NCBI GenBank assembly: GCA_049976505.1
Contig: JBMFIC010000004.1
Coordinates: forward strand, 1 to 64,000
DNA from: CAYFFZ01 sp049976505
Lineage (GTDB): Archaea; Thermoproteota; Nitrososphaeria; Conexivisphaerales; UBA164
Length of the DNA: 64,000 bases
Direction: 5' to 3'
The notes under the pieces are model-generated. The model was not told where the DNA came from and ran no database searches. It saw only the letters and a list, made by a program, of their open reading frames with translations. Below, one piece after another: positions 8,197 to 17,458 of this stretch (positions within the stretch are counted from its first letter, which is position 1; each line of letters opens with the position of its first letter). A program made the position numbers and the translations under genes.

Positions 8197-9011
8197 TTCT
8201 CCTCCTTCTTCTCTTCCTTCCTCTCCTGTCCGTAGAGCTCGGATATCCCGATTAACCCAAGAGGCGAAACGCCTGCAGCGGGTATGTTTGCCGGTATTAT
8301 TATGAGCGGTCCCTTCCCCTGCAGCCCGAGCTCGTAGAGCATGTTCATCCACCTCAGCTGGAATGCCTTGTCGTTGTCCTTATAGAGGTTTGCCGCCTCA
8401 ACCATCTTCTCCGCGGCCTGCACCTCAGCGAGCGCCAGCGTCACCCTTGCCCTCCTCTCCCTTTCAGCCTGGGCCTGCCTCGACATGGCCTCCTGAAGGG
8501 CCTGGGGTATCTTTATGTCCCTTATCTCAACCGACGTCACCTTCACGCCCCACGCCTCCGTCTTCTCATCGATTATGTTCCTGGCGATCTCGCCCACCTT
8601 CTCCCTTTCGGTCAGGAGCTCGTCGAACATAGTCTGGCCGATGACCTCCCTCAGGGTCGTCTGGGCTGCGTACTTCGTTGCCTCTATGTAGTTCTCCGCC
8701 TTGAGCACGCACTTCTCAGGATCCACGGCCATGAAGTACATAACGGCGTCAACGTCAACCGGCACGTTGTCCTTGGTGAGGGTCTGCTCGATCACAAAGG
8801 AGTACGTCTGAAGCCTCGTGCTAACTCGCATGGGCATCCTGCTTATGAACGGCGTCACGTAGATTATGCCTGGTCCCTTCATTCCCGAGTACCTTCCAAG
8901 GGTTAGGATTGGGGCCCTCTCCCACTCGTTCAGAACCTTGATACCGCTCAGGACTATCGCGAGGATTACGAGAACTATGAACGCTATTATCAGCTCGCTT
9001 ATCAGACCCAT
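8193..9011 (-). CDS. Stomatin-like SPFH/Band 7 protein
   Basis: A 272-residue SPFH protein: one N-terminal membrane helix (residues 3-22), the Band 7 domain (NEWERAPILTLGRYSG onward, with VPVDVDAVMYF and EIRDIKIP motifs), then a coiled-coil helix rich in Ala, Glu and Arg (QAQAERERRARVTLALAEVQA). The C-terminus GPLIIIPANIP is the hydrophobic patch usually cleaved by the NfeD protease partner. It is first gene of the two-gene operon; a TATA element (GTTTATAGG, minus strand) is about 26 nt upstream of the start. Confidence 0.9.
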   Translation of the reverse strand: MGLISELIIAFIVLVILAIVLSGIKVLNEWERAPILTLGRYSGMKGPGIIYVTPFISRMPMRVSTRLQTYSFVIEQTLTKDNVPVDVDAVMYFMAVDPEKCVLKAENYIEATKYAAQTTLREVIGQTMFDELLTEREKVGEIARNIIDEKTEAWGVKVTSVEIRDIKIPQALQEAMSRQAQAERERRARVTLALAEVQAAEKMVEAANLYKDNDKAFQLRWMNMLYELGLQGKGPLIIIPANIPAAGVSPLGLIGISELYGQERKEEKKEEK

Positions 9012-9053
9012 CGAGTGAAATTCACACCACGAACCTATAAACGTTCCCCACGT

Positions 9054-9896
9054 TTATCCCCTGGAGGACACGTATATCCCTAGGGCAAGAAGGGCGTATC
9101 CAAGAACCTCGGACAGGGAGAGGGCCTCCCCGAAGATTATGTAGCTGAAAACCACGGAGATTGCCGGAACGAGAAATAGGTAGGGCGTTATGACGCTTAC
9201 CTCGTGCCTTGAGTAGAGATAAACGTACGCGAGAAAGGTCCCGGCCGTGCCTGGAACGCTCAGCATTATCATGGCTGCCCAGAACGTCATGGAGAGGTCA
9301 TGCCCGGTCCTGAAGAGCGGAAAGAGCATGGCTGAGAGAGGAAGCGAGTAAAGCATCTGGTATGCGTTGACCCTTCTGTAGTCCAGAGGCGCGAGGTACT
9401 TCCTGAAGACGATTATGCTCAGGGCCCACGTCACGGCGGAGAGCACTACCAGGAGCATGTAGAGCAGGCTTCCTTCCGGCTCCCTGAAGAAGATCACAGA
9501 TATCCCAGCGAAGCCAAGCAGCGTACCTAGCACCTTGACGAGCGTAACCCTCTCCTTCAGGATGAGGCCCGAGAGCAGGACGGCAATTACAGGGTACGTG
9601 TACATGAGGATAACCGCAAGCGATGGCGTTATCCCGTTCTCTCCCGCGTACCAGAGCGTCCAGCTGCAGAATATCCCAAGGAAGCTGAAGAGGAAGAGAT
9701 AGAGGTTCTCCCTCATGCCCACAAAGGGCCTGAAGCTCCTTGGCGCTGCAAGGGCAAGGGCGGCAACGGTAAGAAGAAGCCTCAGAAACGTCAGCTCGTA
9801 CGGATCAACATAAGCTAGGGCGATCTTGACCAGAGGGTAATTTAGGGCCCAGAAGGTCACTAGCCAGCTGAACGCGATGATGTCCTCCCTCTCCAC
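9054..9896 (-). CDS. DMT-superfamily (EamA) transporter
   Basis: A 280-residue protein with ten hydrophobic segments forming two EamA repeats; the WTLWYAGENGITPSLAVILMYTYPV segment and its counterpart near the C-terminus are typical. These carriers export or import small metabolites; the substrate cannot be read. GTG 9896 is chosen because a strong TATA box (TTTTATAAAC on the minus strand) ends 20 nt upstream. A longer frame from 9947 would start upstream of that promoter. Confidence 0.8.
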   Translation of the reverse strand: MEREDIIAFSWLVTFWALNYPLVKIALAYVDPYELTFLRLLLTVAALALAAPRSFRPFVGMRENLYLFLFSFLGIFCSWTLWYAGENGITPSLAVILMYTYPVIAVLLSGLILKERVTLVKVLGTLLGFAGISVIFFREPEGSLLYMLLVVLSAVTWALSIIVFRKYLAPLDYRRVNAYQMLYSLPLSAMLFPLFRTGHDLSMTFWAAMIMLSVPGTAGTFLAYVYLYSRHEVSVITPYLFLVPAISVVFSYIIFGEALSLSEVLGYALLALGIYVSSRG

Positions 9897-10009
9897 GCTA
9901 AACCCTTGACGCTGATGTTTATAAAAGGAGCTGAGATCTTCCGGCATTCAGCGCTGAGCGCTGGAGGGCACATTTTCATCGGACAAGTAGCAAACAATCA
10001 TATTAATAA

Positions 10010-10747
10010 TTATAATCGTGTCACTTCCATAAGCCTTGCCAGCTTCCTGGGGATCTCAAGCCCCCACCTTTCGAAGGCATCAGCTATGCTCTTCTCAACG
10101 CACCTCCCTTTTTCGGCCTCCCGGCAGTAATCTGGGTGAAGCCTTTCAAGGCTCCTGAAGACCCACTCCGAGGTTATCGGAAAAACGTCAATCAGGGAGC
10201 TGAACATGAGCCATGCTATGAGCCTTATTTCATGAAAGGCCCCGGTGCCGGTCCTGAGGGGCATGAAGCTCAGAAAGAACTCCCTGGCGTTCATCTGGAC
10301 CCATATCCTGCTGCAGAAGGCGTTGGGCAGAGCGTATCTTGCGTCCTCGGGCGCCATCGATCTCCTGAGCTCCAGGTACTCCCTTGCGTGGCCCTCCGCG
10401 TTCACGGAAACGCCAGGGGGCACGCAGAACCTCATCGGGTGCCTTGAGTAGTCAACGTACCTCTGGCTCTCCTGCCAGTAGGATGCTATCCTGTGCCTTA
10501 TTAGCTCGTGCGTCAACGCCCTGCTGCCCTCCACGAGCCACTGGGCTCCCATGAACTCAAAAACTGAATGGTGCCCCTGCTCAAGAAACATGGTTATCCT
10601 TCTTCTGACCTTTTCATCGCTTATCTCCCCGAGGGCCTCCTCTGGGCTTCTTCCCCTGTAGAGAACGTCTGTCATTGCAGCTATCTGCCTCTCGGAGCCC
10701 CATACAGATATGAGGGTTGCTGAGGGTTTAACTAAGTTGATAGACAT
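10010..10747 (-). CDS. thyX: Flavin-dependent thymidylate synthase ThyX
   Basis: A 245-residue ThyX. The family signature RHRxxSxxxxSxRY is present as RHRIASYWQESQRY (residues 84-97). ThyX methylates dUMP to dTMP using FAD, NADPH and methylenetetrahydrofolate-type cofactor, without the active-site Cys of ThyA. It is divergent from dcd (10803), which makes its substrate precursor, and the two share one TATA element (10769-10780). Confidence 0.95.
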   Translation of the reverse strand: MSINLVKPSATLISVWGSERQIAAMTDVLYRGRSPEEALGEISDEKVRRRITMFLEQGHHSVFEFMGAQWLVEGSRALTHELIRHRIASYWQESQRYVDYSRHPMRFCVPPGVSVNAEGHAREYLELRRSMAPEDARYALPNAFCSRIWVQMNAREFFLSFMPLRTGTGAFHEIRLIAWLMFSSLIDVFPITSEWVFRSLERLHPDYCREAEKGRCVEKSIADAFERWGLEIPRKLARLMEVTRL

Positions 10748-10768
10748 CTAAATTGTTGTTGTCTGCAC

Positions 10769-10780
10769 GCTTTAAAACGC
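10769..10780. promoter_or_regulatory. Shared bidirectional TATA element of thyX and dcd
   Basis: GCTTTAAAACGC reads as a TATA-like element on both strands (GCGTTTTAAAGC). Its centre is about 29 nt from the dcd ATG at 10803 and 27 nt from the thyX ATG at 10747, the right distance for leaderless transcription in both directions. No second TATA-like word is seen in the 55-nt gap. Confidence 0.7.
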
Positions 10781-10802
10781 TTGAAGTCTAAAAAAGTTTA
10801 CA

Positions 10803-11342
10803 ATGTCGGTCCTAACGCACGACGAGATCATGAGGGTCATAAGGAGCGGGGAGCTCGTAATAGAGCCGTTTGACGAGTCCATAGTGAGGGAGAACGGCCT
10901 TGACCTCAGGGTTGGATACGAGTACGCGCAGTACGCCTACGAAAGCCAGATAGTCGATCCCTGCGAGCTGAGCACATCATCAGACCTCTTCAAGATAGTG
11001 GAGGCAAAGGACGGCAAGATCCCGGTTCCGCCAAGGAGCTTCGTTCTCCTTACAACTCTGGAAAGGGTGAAGTTCCCCCCTAACGTTGTTGGCTTCTGCA
11101 ACCTCAGGTCAACCCTCGCAAGGTACGGGCTTAGCATGAGCCCAACGATCGTTGACGTGGGCTTCGAGGGAAACATAACGATCGAGATAATAAACTCCAG
11201 CGGAAACTACATAGTCCTGAGGCCGAACATGAGGTTCCTTCACGTGATCCTTGCGGAGGCAAAGGGCTCCTACAGCTACAGGGGGTCCTACCTTGGGCAG
11301 AAAGGGGTAACGCTTCCAAAGGGACTTAAGGGGGAGTGCTGA
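10803..11342 (+). CDS. dcd: dCTP deaminase
   Basis: A 179-residue protein of the dCTP deaminase/dUTPase family. Motifs include ENGLDLRVG near the N-terminus, NLRSTLARYGL (phosphate-binding) and VDVGFEGNITIEI, whose final Glu is the deaminase catalytic position. It converts dCTP to dUTP, or to dUMP if bifunctional, feeding ThyX. It is divergent from thyX with a shared promoter. A second, more divergent family member is at 27435. Confidence 0.9.
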   Translation: MSVLTHDEIMRVIRSGELVIEPFDESIVRENGLDLRVGYEYAQYAYESQIVDPCELSTSSDLFKIVEAKDGKIPVPPRSFVLLTTLERVKFPPNVVGFCNLRSTLARYGLSMSPTIVDVGFEGNITIEIINSSGNYIVLRPNMRFLHVILAEAKGSYSYRGSYLGQKGVTLPKGLKGEC

Positions 11343-11345
11343 AAT

Positions 11346-11771
11346 CTAGGTGGCCTCTGCAAGCCTCTCCAGCGCGCTCTCGGCCCCTCTAAGAAAATGG
11401 CTGTGCGCGAACCTCCTGAATGGAAGGTAGATGGAGCTTATGCTGACGTCGTAGGTGCAGACGAGCTTTCTTTCGCTTGCATCAACGGTGGCCTCGATCG
11501 TGCCCCTGACTGGGCCGCAGATGCTTGTTATCCTTATCCTTCTGCTTTTGTCATCGACCTCTATAACTGCATGGCCCTCGTTGCCCCTCCCAACTGCAGG
11601 GAACGCGTACTTCACCCAGGCCACGTAAAGGCTTCCGCTCTTAGCGATCACCCTGAGGTCCCTGTGACCCCTCCAGTATCTGGGTATTGAGCCCACGTCG
11701 CTGAGCCTTTTCCAGATCTCCTCCTCCTGCCCTTCCCTGAAGCCCCTCTCGATCCTGAAGCTTATCCTCAA
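11346..11771 (-). CDS. SRPBCC (START/Bet v1-like) fold protein
   Basis: A 141-residue protein with the helix-grip pattern of SRPBCC proteins: an N-terminal strand, a helix around WKRLSDVGSIPRYWRGH, a run of antiparallel strands, and a long C-terminal helix (SHFLRGAESALERLAEA). Members bind hydrophobic ligands. The start appears to be TTG 11771, just 8 nt after the stop of the FAD reductase gene, so it is probably co-transcribed with it. Function beyond the fold is unknown. Confidence 0.65.
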   Translation of the reverse strand: MRISFRIERGFREGQEEEIWKRLSDVGSIPRYWRGHRDLRVIAKSGSLYVAWVKYAFPAVGRGNEGHAVIEVDDKSRRIRITSICGPVRGTIEATVDASERKLVCTYDVSISSIYLPFRRFAHSHFLRGAESALERLAEAT

Positions 11772-11779
11772 TTAGACCC

Positions 11780-12952
11780 CTAGAGCCCCAGAGCCTCTAT
11801 GCTGCCGGCTCCTTTTCCCTCCTTTATCGCTGAGTTAAGCCTTTCCAGGCTCTCCCATGGATAGTTGACTGCTACGTATCCTGCTATCCTGCCCTCCCTT
11901 ATGAAGATCGACATGAACTTCCCGCCGTCCATAGATCCGAAAGTCCTTTTCTCATCGTATCCAGATGTTATGCCTGCGGCCTCAACGTGCACGTCGAAGA
12001 CGTCCGACCAGATGGTAGAGAGAAAGTCGTACCCCTCTGAGGCCCCTAACATGTTCCTCGCCGCCAGCTGGCCCGTGTACTGGGCGTTGTTCCAGTGCTC
12101 GATCCTCTGCCTGCCCCCCAGATATCTGTTGTAAATCAGCGCGACGTCGCCTGCCGCATAGACGTCCTCCATGCTCGTCCTCAGCTGCTGATCGACCTCA
12201 ACTCCATCGCTCACCCTGATTCCAGAGCTCTCTGCTACCTTTGTGGATGGGCTTATGCCCGCAGCTATCAGGACTGCATCTCCCTTTATCTCCCCGGCCC
12301 CCTTCAGCTTAACCCCCTCCACCTGCTTAGACCCGATTATGGACTCAGCCTTTTCGCCCTTGTGAACCTCTATGCCCCTTGAGCTCAGGAGCCTCTCGAT
12401 GAACGACGAAAAGTCCTGGTCTTGTATCCTGCTCAACAGGGCAGGAAGCGCCTCGATGAGGACAACCTCCTTTCCAAGGGCCCTTAGGGAGGCCGCTGCC
12501 TCGACCCCAAGAAAGCTTCCCCCTATCACTATGAACTTTTTTGCCTCGCTCCTCCTGATGGCCATAGCGTCCCTGAGCGTTCTCAGGTAGTAGACGCCGG
12601 CCTTGTTCTCCCCTGGCACGTTTATCCTCCTAGGCCTTCCCCCGGTTGCTATGAGGGCCTTCCTGAACCCGATCCTGAGGCCCGATGAGGTAATGACCGA
12701 ATGGCCCTCTATTTTCTCGGCCTCCTCGTTCTGAAAGACAGTTATTCCATTGCTGTAGTAGAAGTCCGGCCTCTCGAAGAACGGGGCCGGCTTCTCGCCC
12801 CTCAGGAACTCCTTGCTGAGCGGCGGCCTGTCATATGGCAGATCCGGCTCATCCGAGATGAGGGCAACCTTTCCCTTCCCTGCAAGCTCCCTTATGGCAA
12901 AGTATCCGGAGACGCCTCCTCCTATTATCACGAAATCATACTCAAGGCTCAA
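11780..12952 (-). CDS. FAD-dependent NAD(P)H oxidoreductase (ferredoxin/rubredoxin reductase type)
   Basis: A 390-residue flavoprotein of the pyridine-nucleotide oxidoreductase superfamily. The FAD-binding motif is GGGVSGYFAIREL (residues ~11-23), the NAD(P) motif GGSFLGVEAAASL mid-protein, and the second FAD motif VYAAGDVAL. There is no CxxC redox disulfide after the first motif, so it belongs with ferredoxin- or rubredoxin-type reductases rather than thioredoxin reductase. A TTG start is inferred from the TATA-like GCTTATAGC about 30 nt upstream. It forms an operon with the SRPBCC gene. Confidence 0.8.
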   Translation of the reverse strand: MSLEYDFVIIGGGVSGYFAIRELAGKGKVALISDEPDLPYDRPPLSKEFLRGEKPAPFFERPDFYYSNGITVFQNEEAEKIEGHSVITSSGLRIGFRKALIATGGRPRRINVPGENKAGVYYLRTLRDAMAIRRSEAKKFIVIGGSFLGVEAAASLRALGKEVVLIEALPALLSRIQDQDFSSFIERLLSSRGIEVHKGEKAESIIGSKQVEGVKLKGAGEIKGDAVLIAAGISPSTKVAESSGIRVSDGVEVDQQLRTSMEDVYAAGDVALIYNRYLGGRQRIEHWNNAQYTGQLAARNMLGASEGYDFLSTIWSDVFDVHVEAAGITSGYDEKRTFGSMDGGKFMSIFIREGRIAGYVAVNYPWESLERLNSAIKEGKGAGSIEALGL

Positions 12953-13096
12953 CGGTTATCGCCTAATCTTCGGGCTCCATAGCTATAAGCCTTATCCAAT
13001 TTGTCCTGCCTGCGAACAAGCTTTTAAGCAGGACGGCACAGAGTTCTTGGGATTGCAGGGAGACTACGAGCACACCAGCGTAAAGGCAGGAAGGGG

Positions 13097-13942
13097 GCGA
13101 CCCTGATCACCGCTGCCTCCATCATGAACACCCCTATGTCGTTCGCCTCGGGATGGCTCGGAATATCTGTGCTGTACGCTGTAACCGGCTCGCTTTCAGT
13201 TATAGTAGCCTATTACATGGTTTCCGCATCCGCAGGGATCCTCTCGATAGCGTACTCCCCTATAACCTCCGTGCTCTTTCCCTACATGAGCTACAGGCAC
13301 GGAGAGAGGGGCCCTGAGACGATCGGCCAGACTCTTGGACAGGTTGAGGGGATAATCGTATTTACGGTGCTGAGCGTTTCCCTGTTTGCTGCTGGAGCAT
13401 CAAGGCCGCTCATTGAGCTCTTCTACGGCAGGAGCTACGCAGCGGACAGCCTGGCCTTCTCGATCCTGTCAGCGGGGCTCATATTCTCAGCCCTCGCAAC
13501 CGTTTACTCAACAGCCCTTCAGTCCATGAAAATGACCCATTTGCAGCTGTTTTCAGGCGGGATCTCGGTTGGCGCGCTTCTGGCTCTTCTTGCGGTCCTC
13601 TCAAGGCCCCTCGGGGCCAACGGGGTGGCAGCCTCCGCGGTGATATCGTCAGCTATTGGTGCGACAATAAGCTATGCGCTCATCAAAGCCAGAAGCGGCC
13701 ACAGGATCGGGCTTCATTTCAGAAAGATAGCAACGCCCATCATGGTGCTCCTCGTGCTCTATGTTGCTCAGCCCTTCTTCGGGTTTGACAGCCCCCTGAA
13801 GGATGTAGTGTTTGATGCAGCGGTCTACCTGATCGCCTTAGTTATCCTCTCAAAGCTCCTGAGGCCTCTTACGCCAGAGGAGAAGAGCCTTTTAAGGGCC
13901 ACCCTTCCCTCATACATTAGATGGATTGTGGGCCTTGTTTGA
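13097..13942 (+). pseudogene. N-terminally truncated polysaccharide flippase
   Basis: The C-terminal ~270 residues of a Wzx-type flippase: seven or eight membrane segments and the loop FPYMSYRHGERG, followed by PLIELFYGRSY, characteristic of this family's second half. Homology begins around ATLITAASIMNTPMSFASG at 13097 and the frame upstream degenerates into non-membrane sequence with a stop at 13025. An ATG at 13124 could start a short protein, but a half flippase is unlikely to work. It heads the glycan gene run and probably marks a deletion there. Confidence 0.7.
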
Positions 13943-13997
13943 GCTCAGCTCATATCAAAGGTTATTAACGTTAAATGCATAAGATGCGTGAAGAACA

Positions 13998-15176
13998 ATG
14001 AGCAGGGTCCTTGTGGCTCATCACTACTGGGCAAGAGTCGGAGGAGGCGAGCTAGTGGCAGCTGCAACGGCCAACGTGCTGGAGAGGATGGGCAGGGAGC
14101 CGATTCTCGTGTCAACCTTTAGCTTTGATCCAGCAAAGTACAGGGATTGGTTCGGAATAGATCTGACCAGGTACAGGGTAGTCTCCAGCGGTATAAAGCT
14201 TGGGGCCTTCGGGCTTTACTCAAGGCTGATTATGTGGGTGCCAGTGAGATATGCAATCAACAGGTACAGGCCCGATGCAGTGTTCATAGACAACGAGAAC
14301 TACGCCCCATTGCTTAAGAGGAAAAGGGATTACAGGCTTATTGAGTACATACACTTTCCCTTTAAGGGATATCTCCTTCTGAAGGATCCCACGGTAACTG
14401 AAAGGTACTCAAGGTTCCCGCTGAACCTCTACTGGTGGAGCTACATGAAGCTTCTCAACCTTGTCATGAGAAAGAACCCCTTTGAGTCAGCCGATCTCGT
14501 GCTGGCAAACTCTTCATGGACCGCGGATGGCGTAAAACAGCTTTATGGCGAAAAGCCTCAGGTTCTCAACCCGCCCATTGCTCCAAACGTGGGGATCGTG
14601 AGCAGCCCGCCTCCCTTTGAGCAAAGGGGCATGCAGGCCGTTATGCTCGGAAGGTTCAGCGAGGAGAAGAGGTACCACTGGGTTATCTCCGAGATCGCTA
14701 CTAGGCTTGCGAGGGAGCTTCCAGGTGCAAAAATAGTCATAATAGGAGGGGTTGGGACGAAGACGTCAAAAGCGTATTTCGAAAGGCTTCAGGCGCTGAT
14801 AGAAAAGCTCAGTCTGAAGGATATGGTTGAGCTTCTTCCAAACGCGCCCAGGGAGAGGATAAACCAGGTGATGGACTCATCAAGGGTCTTTCTGCACGCG
14901 ATGATAAACGAGCACTGGGGCATCTCGGTGATGGAGGCCATGGCCAGGGGCCTCCCGCTAGTTGTCCACAGGTCTGGAGGAACCTGGATCGACATCATAG
15001 AATACGGCAGATACGGCATAGGATACGAAAGCCCCGAGGAGGCTGTTGAGGGCGTTGCAAAGCTCATGACTGATGAAAGGGCATGGAGGAGCTACTCGGT
15101 GCCCCGTAGGGCCCTGGAGTTCACCATAGATAGGTACCATGAGAAGTTCTCGATGCTGACCAAGGGGCTTCTGTGA
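13998..15176 (+). CDS. GT4-family glycosyltransferase
   Basis: A 392-residue GT-B fold enzyme. The N-terminal domain begins RVLVAHHYWARVGGGELVAA, the usual acceptor-domain glycine-rich loop. The C-terminal domain carries LGRFSEEKRYHW and the EX7E donor motif in EHWGISVMEAMARGLP, with Gly-rich sugar-nucleotide contacts after it. It probably transfers a hexose from a nucleotide sugar to a lipid-linked glycan. A TATA-like AACGTTAAATGC about 30 nt upstream supports ATG 13998. GDP-mannose from the GMP/PMI at 22055 is a plausible donor. Confidence 0.85.
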   Translation: MSRVLVAHHYWARVGGGELVAAATANVLERMGREPILVSTFSFDPAKYRDWFGIDLTRYRVVSSGIKLGAFGLYSRLIMWVPVRYAINRYRPDAVFIDNENYAPLLKRKRDYRLIEYIHFPFKGYLLLKDPTVTERYSRFPLNLYWWSYMKLLNLVMRKNPFESADLVLANSSWTADGVKQLYGEKPQVLNPPIAPNVGIVSSPPPFEQRGMQAVMLGRFSEEKRYHWVISEIATRLARELPGAKIVIIGGVGTKTSKAYFERLQALIEKLSLKDMVELLPNAPRERINQVMDSSRVFLHAMINEHWGISVMEAMARGLPLVVHRSGGTWIDIIEYGRYGIGYESPEEAVEGVAKLMTDERAWRSYSVPRRALEFTIDRYHEKFSMLTKGLL

Positions 15177-15219
15177 AAAAGCTATATAGAGAGATCGGAA
15201 AAGAAGCTTAGAAAAGAAG

Positions 15220-16602
15220 ATGGCGGATCAGCCGAACATATTTCTTATCGTTCTGGACACGATGAGGAGGGACTACATTGAATGCTACAATCCGAGCGTT
15301 AAAACTCCTAACTTAATGAGGCTCTGCCAGGACTCAGCGGTTTATCTTGACGCTGTTGCGCCATCGTCATGGACAATACCTTCTCACGCCTCCATGTTCA
15401 CTGGCAAGTACGTTTCAAACCATGGGGTTCACGAAACCTCTGAGAGCAAGAGGTGGGAGGAAATGCACGAAAGGATGAGGAAGCTTGAGGCCAGGACTCT
15501 TGCTGAGGAGCTCAGGAGCATCGGATACAACACCATAGGGATAACGGCCAACTCGTACGTTGGACCCGCAACCGGCTTCGACAGGGGCTTCTCTCACATG
15601 ATGTACAACTCCGGCATCACGGACTACCTTTACTCGAAGCTGAACGATGAGGTGATCAGGCCGTTAACCTCCAAGGTAAAAGGCGGAAGGATGGAGATAC
15701 TAAAGAGGGCTCTGACCCTTCGGATGAGCCCATCAGAGGTTCTGTCCTACTATCTGAAGTACAGATACTATATTCGGAGGCTGAGGGAGGAGGGCTTCCC
15801 GGTTCGAAAGGATGGGGACAACGTGGTAAGAAACCTAAGGAACTCATCCTTTGAGTCCCCAGCGTTCTTCTTCCTTAACTTCATGGAGGTCCACGAGCCA
15901 TACAGAAGCCTTCTGGAGAAGTACGGGGCAAACTTCAGGGTGTTCATGAGGGCCCTCTTCGGGCACCTCATCTTCACGGAGGATGACGTAAGAAAAATGA
16001 GGGCCGACTACCTTGAGGAGGCCCAGCTCCTCGATCCATACGTGGGGGAACTGCTCTCCTATCTAAAGCAGCAGGGGGAGTATGATAGCTCCCTGATAAT
16101 CGTTACCTCCGATCACGGACAGTCCCTGGTTGAGAGGGGCTTCTTCGGCCACGGGATCTACCTGCACGACGAGCTCGTCAGGGTTCCTCTTATAATCAAG
16201 TATCCCAGCTGGATGAACAGGAAGGGAGCTGTCAGCGGCTACTTCAACATAAAGGACCTCTACGGGCTGATCCTCTCAGCTGCCAGAGGTGAGGGGCTCA
16301 ATGAGCCCATCAGCGAGGTGACCTTCTCCGAGACATATGGCCTTCATGAGAGCGTTTCTGGGGTGATAGATCTGAGCAGCGAGGCGAACAGGAGAAGGAT
16401 GGAGGAGATAGACTCGCCGAGGAAGGCGGTGTTCAAGAAGGGAATGAAGCTCGTCCTGAACTTCAGGAGCGGGGGCATAGAGGAGTTCACGATAAACGGA
16501 AGGCAGGCCGATCCGAAGGAGCACAAAGAGGAGGTGCGAGAGCTTCTTGACGAGCTCTACTACTTCAAGGGAAGGGAGAGGATGCCGGAAGTCGTGATCT
16601 AG
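15220..16602 (+). CDS. Alkaline-phosphatase superfamily hydrolase (sulfatase-like)
   Basis: A 460-residue protein with the sulfatase fold: a metal site in FLIVLDTMRRDYIE at the N-terminus, NFMEVHEPY, and VTSDHGQSLVERGFFGHG with metal-binding Asp/His residues. The nucleophile region reads SSWTIPSHASMFTG. The usual sulfatase C/S-x-P-x-R is replaced by T-I-P-S-H, so formylglycine formation is unlikely and a phosphoester or phosphonate-type hydrolase or transferase with a Thr nucleophile is more probable. It sits between glycosyltransferase genes, suggesting glycan modification. A TATA box (GCTATATAGAG, 15181-15191) is about 30 nt upstream. Confidence 0.75.
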   Translation: MADQPNIFLIVLDTMRRDYIECYNPSVKTPNLMRLCQDSAVYLDAVAPSSWTIPSHASMFTGKYVSNHGVHETSESKRWEEMHERMRKLEARTLAEELRSIGYNTIGITANSYVGPATGFDRGFSHMMYNSGITDYLYSKLNDEVIRPLTSKVKGGRMEILKRALTLRMSPSEVLSYYLKYRYYIRRLREEGFPVRKDGDNVVRNLRNSSFESPAFFFLNFMEVHEPYRSLLEKYGANFRVFMRALFGHLIFTEDDVRKMRADYLEEAQLLDPYVGELLSYLKQQGEYDSSLIIVTSDHGQSLVERGFFGHGIYLHDELVRVPLIIKYPSWMNRKGAVSGYFNIKDLYGLILSAARGEGLNEPISEVTFSETYGLHESVSGVIDLSSEANRRRMEEIDSPRKAVFKKGMKLVLNFRSGGIEEFTINGRQADPKEHKEEVRELLDELYYFKGRERMPEVVI

Positions 16603-16605
16603 CTA

Positions 16606-17457
16606 ATGGCCCAGCTGGTCCTTGCGACTTATCTTCCTTTCAACAGGGTTCATGAGGTGAGGAAGTACTTCGAGCTCTCCGTGATGGCCGCCGAGCCTGA
16701 TGAGGCCTGGGTCTTCGTTGACAACGTGGTGGATGAGCTTCAGGTCCAGATGCTTCAGAAGGAGATGAGCTACAGGACGTTCACCGGGAGCTGGGGAAGC
16801 AGGGTTCTGACCTGGCTATCTATTCTTGATGAGGCGGAGAGGGCAGGAGCGCGGCTGCTCGTGGTTGACAGCGACAACGTCCTCGACAGGGGCATTGGGG
16901 AGATTGCTAGGTCATGGGGGGAGAGGCTCCTCACGTTAATGGACTGAGATGACTGGAGGAGCGGATCCCAGGGGATAATTCCCAGAAGCGTGAAGGCTGG
17001 AGAGGTCGAGTTCGGGGGCGTTAGGAGGCCGCCCTACAGGTACAGGGTTTACGATGGGTCCCTTATCAGGTCCGGCGCGACCTTCTTCATAGGCCCCAAG
17101 CAGGCCGTTCTGCTTACCAGGGCCTTCGAAAGGGATCTGGTTGAAAGGGTCAGGAGGGCCGTGAGCTCGCTGCCCAAGGGCCTTGTAAAGCACGTGTCAG
17201 ATGAAACGCTTCTCGGGATCCTCGCTTACGCAAGCGGGGAAAGAACCGTTGCGTGGACGGTCGGATCAACTCACCACTACAGGGGCCCCGAGGAGATGGA
17301 TCGGCTGCAGCTAAGGCTCATGAAGGCCGTGAACGCGCTCGCGCACGAAAGGCTTGCTGAGAAGCTCTACGAGGAGCTTGGGCTTCCTGAGATGAGGCGC
17401 TACATGTACAAGTACAGGCTTGCGCGGATCAAGAACGCCCTCAGCTCCGTGATATGA
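16606..17457 (+). pseudogene. Glycosyltransferase-like gene interrupted by in-frame TGA
   Basis: One continuous frame of 283 codons, broken only by TGA at 16945-16947. The first part starts AQLVLATYLPFNR and contains LLVVDSDNVLD, a DxD-like motif typical of metal-dependent sugar transferases. The second part includes YRVYDGSLIRSGATFF and HVSDETLLGILAY, and joins in frame after LLTLMD-stop-DDWRSGS. If the stop replaces TGG (Trp) the protein would be whole. It lies 3 nt after the hydrolase gene and directly before a GT4 gene, so it is a member of the glycan operon. The family assignment is tentative. Confidence 0.6.
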
Positions 17458-17458
17458 G

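Noticed and set aside
16945..16947. TGA as selenocysteine codon
   Set aside because: Archaeal selenocysteine use is confined to few lineages and redox proteins; no SECIS-like hairpin is evident and the surrounding sequence suggests a lost Trp.
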